NCBI RefSeq assembly: GCF_008298035.1
Contig: NZ_CP042910.1
Span: 3,549,001-3,613,000 of the forward strand
Reading direction: 5' to 3'
DNA: 64,000 bases
Source: Gimesia maris
GTDB lineage: Bacteria; Planctomycetota; Planctomycetia; Planctomycetales; Planctomycetaceae
Of the stretch, positions 62,807-64,000 are shown piece by piece. Position numbers and translations under genes: made by a program. Position 1 is the first letter of the stretch, and each line of letters begins with the position of its first letter. The notes under the pieces were generated by a model that saw only the letters and a list, made by a program, of their open reading frames with translations, was not told the DNA's origin and did no database searches.

Positions 62807-64000
62807 ATGAGTGGAGTTGTCCGGCTATCGATTATCGATCCCAATGAAGCAACTCGCAATGAGCTGAAAAACATGCTGATTGGCGTGGATATGGTCTGGC
62901 TCGAAGCTGAGTGCAGTCGTTATGAATTTTTTACGGAGGTCGTTTCTCAGACTCAACCTGATATTGCGCTGATCTCGCTGGATGCGAATCCGGAACTGGC
63001 TTTAAGCCTGATTGCCCAGGTCACGCGCGATTTACCAAGTTGTAACGTGATTGTCGTCAGCAGTTCCCAGGAAGGCAGTCTGATTTTAAAGGCGATGCGA
63101 AACGGCGCCAAAGAATTCCTGGGGTTCCCTCTGGTACTGGAAGATTTTCTGTCCGCCTTGAACCGCATTCAGATTACCTCCGGTAAATCAGAAGGGGAAC
63201 ATAATGCTCCCCGTTCCAGTCAGGTTATTACCGTGGCCGGGGTGAGTGGTGGTGTGGGTTGCACTTCCCTGGCAATCAACCTGGCCTGCTGCCTGGCAAG
63301 TCAGGAACGTAACAGTGTGGCTGTGATCGACCTGGATCTGGCCCTGGGTGATACGGATGTCTGGCTGGATATCATTCCGGATTACACGATTCAGGACGTT
63401 GCCGAAAACATTGCGCGACTGGATTATTCGCTGTTGAAACGTTCGTTAACCAAACATGCATGTGGGGCGTTCCTGTTACCCCGTCCCGTGCAGATGGATA
63501 TGTCGATGCAGATCACAACTGAAGTGCTCCGCCGAATCATTGCCCTGCTTCGAGCAACGTTCACACATCTCGTGATTGATGTCAGTAAGTCTTATAACAG
63601 TCTCGATCTGGCAGCAATGGAGTTATCGGATACGGTTTTGTTGACTGCGCAACTGGATTTACCCTGCCTGAGAAATGTCGTGCGTCTGTCACAGTTTTTC
63701 GATACCAACGATCACATCGCTGAGAAAATCAAAGTCGTGATGAATCGTCTGGGTCTGGAAGATACCCAGATCAGTGTGAGTAAAGCGCTGGAAACAATCG
63801 GTCGCGAAATTTTCTGTCAGATTCCCAATGATTATGCGACAATGGTGGAATCCCGTAATAATGGGATTCCACTGGTCATGCAGGCACCCAAAGCAAAACT
63901 CACCAGAACTATTATGGGGCTGGCTGCCAATGTGAGTGGAGAATCTGTCGCAGAACAGGAAGATTCGGTCTCCCGGAAAAAGAAGAGCCTGTTTGGTTTC
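62807..64000 (+). CDS. cpaE: Tad pilus ATPase-like protein CpaE/TadZ (C-terminus beyond window)
   Basis: An ATG at 62807 opens a frame of 398 codons without stop up to the window edge. Residues 1-120 form a receiver-like domain (VRLSIIDPNEATRNELKNML, PDIALISLDANP, VIVVSSSQEGS), though without sure phosphorylation residues. From about 138 on is a MinD/ParA-like domain: VAGVSGGVGCTSLAINLACC, VIDLDLALGDTDVWLD and VIDVSKSYNSLD. The Walker loop reads GGVGCTS in place of GKT/S, as in other atypical TadZ/CpaE proteins. CpaE positions the pilus machinery at the cell pole. cpaF probably follows outside the window. Confidence 0.92.
   Translation, partial: MSGVVRLSIIDPNEATRNELKNMLIGVDMVWLEAECSRYEFFTEVVSQTQPDIALISLDANPELALSLIAQVTRDLPSCNVIVVSSSQEGSLILKAMRNGAKEFLGFPLVLEDFLSALNRIQITSGKSEGEHNAPRSSQVITVAGVSGGVGCTSLAINLACCLASQERNSVAVIDLDLALGDTDVWLDIIPDYTIQDVAENIARLDYSLLKRSLTKHACGAFLLPRPVQMDMSMQITTEVLRRIIALLRATFTHLVIDVSKSYNSLDLAAMELSDTVLLTAQLDLPCLRNVVRLSQFFDTNDHIAEKIKVVMNRLGLEDTQISVSKALETIGREIFCQIPNDYATMVESRNNGIPLVMQAPKAKLTRTIMGLAANVSGESVAEQEDSVSRKKKSLFGF

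Overview
The window reads as chromosomal DNA of a planctomycete, most like a Gimesia/Planctomyces-type member of the Planctomycetales. Lineage signs seen in the sequence are a cysteine-rich YTV-repeat cell-wall-type protein, a DUF1501 protein with a twin-arginine signal, a DUF1559 protein, TMTC-like membrane/TPR proteins, many short orphan genes with wide gaps, and the housekeeping run dnaX-ybaB-recR-rpoN. No rRNA, CRISPR array, prophage or insertion sequence was seen. One tRNA gene (tRNA-Arg, CCG anticodon) is present. The genus is an inference.

Layout. 1-9 kb: a truncated DUF1559 protein, a lipoprotein, several small orphan genes (one DUF2750) and a TMTC-like membrane/TPR protein, with dispersed repeats between them. 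9-17 kb: an exported protein, an AT-rich OLD/PARIS-like ATPase-TOPRIM gene that looks acquired, a two-gene M16 peptidase pair (one subunit with HxxEH, one without), a Tat-exported enolase-superfamily protein and a GNAT acetyltransferase. 17-23 kb: an adenylate-forming enzyme beside an aldehyde-dehydrogenase-fold protein (a LuxE/LuxC-like arrangement), a YheT hydrolase, an SDR and a DUF2784 protein. 23-26 kb: a histidine kinase with almost no external loop, an OmpR-type regulator overlapping it by 4 bases, and a fatty-acid desaturase preceded by 11-bp-period direct repeats. These three look like a membrane-lipid sensing circuit. 26-34 kb: an amidase, then dnaX-ybaB-recR-rpoN and convergent thiL. 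dnaX carries A9 and A10 runs where slippage in either direction would give a short gamma-type protein.

34-48 kb: an HtrA protease, a TPR protein, the YTV protein, an acyl-CoA-dehydrogenase-fold protein, a Na/Pi cotransporter with a PhoU-like tail, tRNA-Arg, a DUF1501 protein, csrA, and a protease-DUF1080-SirB1 fusion. 48-57 kb: a rhomboid protease, a long M16 peptidase, an Nramp-related transporter lacking the usual metal-site motifs, a GT2 glycosyltransferase and a second TMTC-like protein. 57.7-64 kb: the start of a Tad/Flp pilus locus (flp, cpaA, cpaB, cpaC, cpaE), running off the right edge.

Repeats are a main feature. About 90-bp imperfect palindromes with a TAGCGTCTCC stem occur five times, two of them inside the Tad locus. 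A TTTCGTG-N-TTTCGTGGTAGC motif occurs four times. A GGTGGCACTGTTGGCT element occurs once as a perfect hairpin and once as a single arm. All starts, promoters and functions were judged by eye, and no database search was run.
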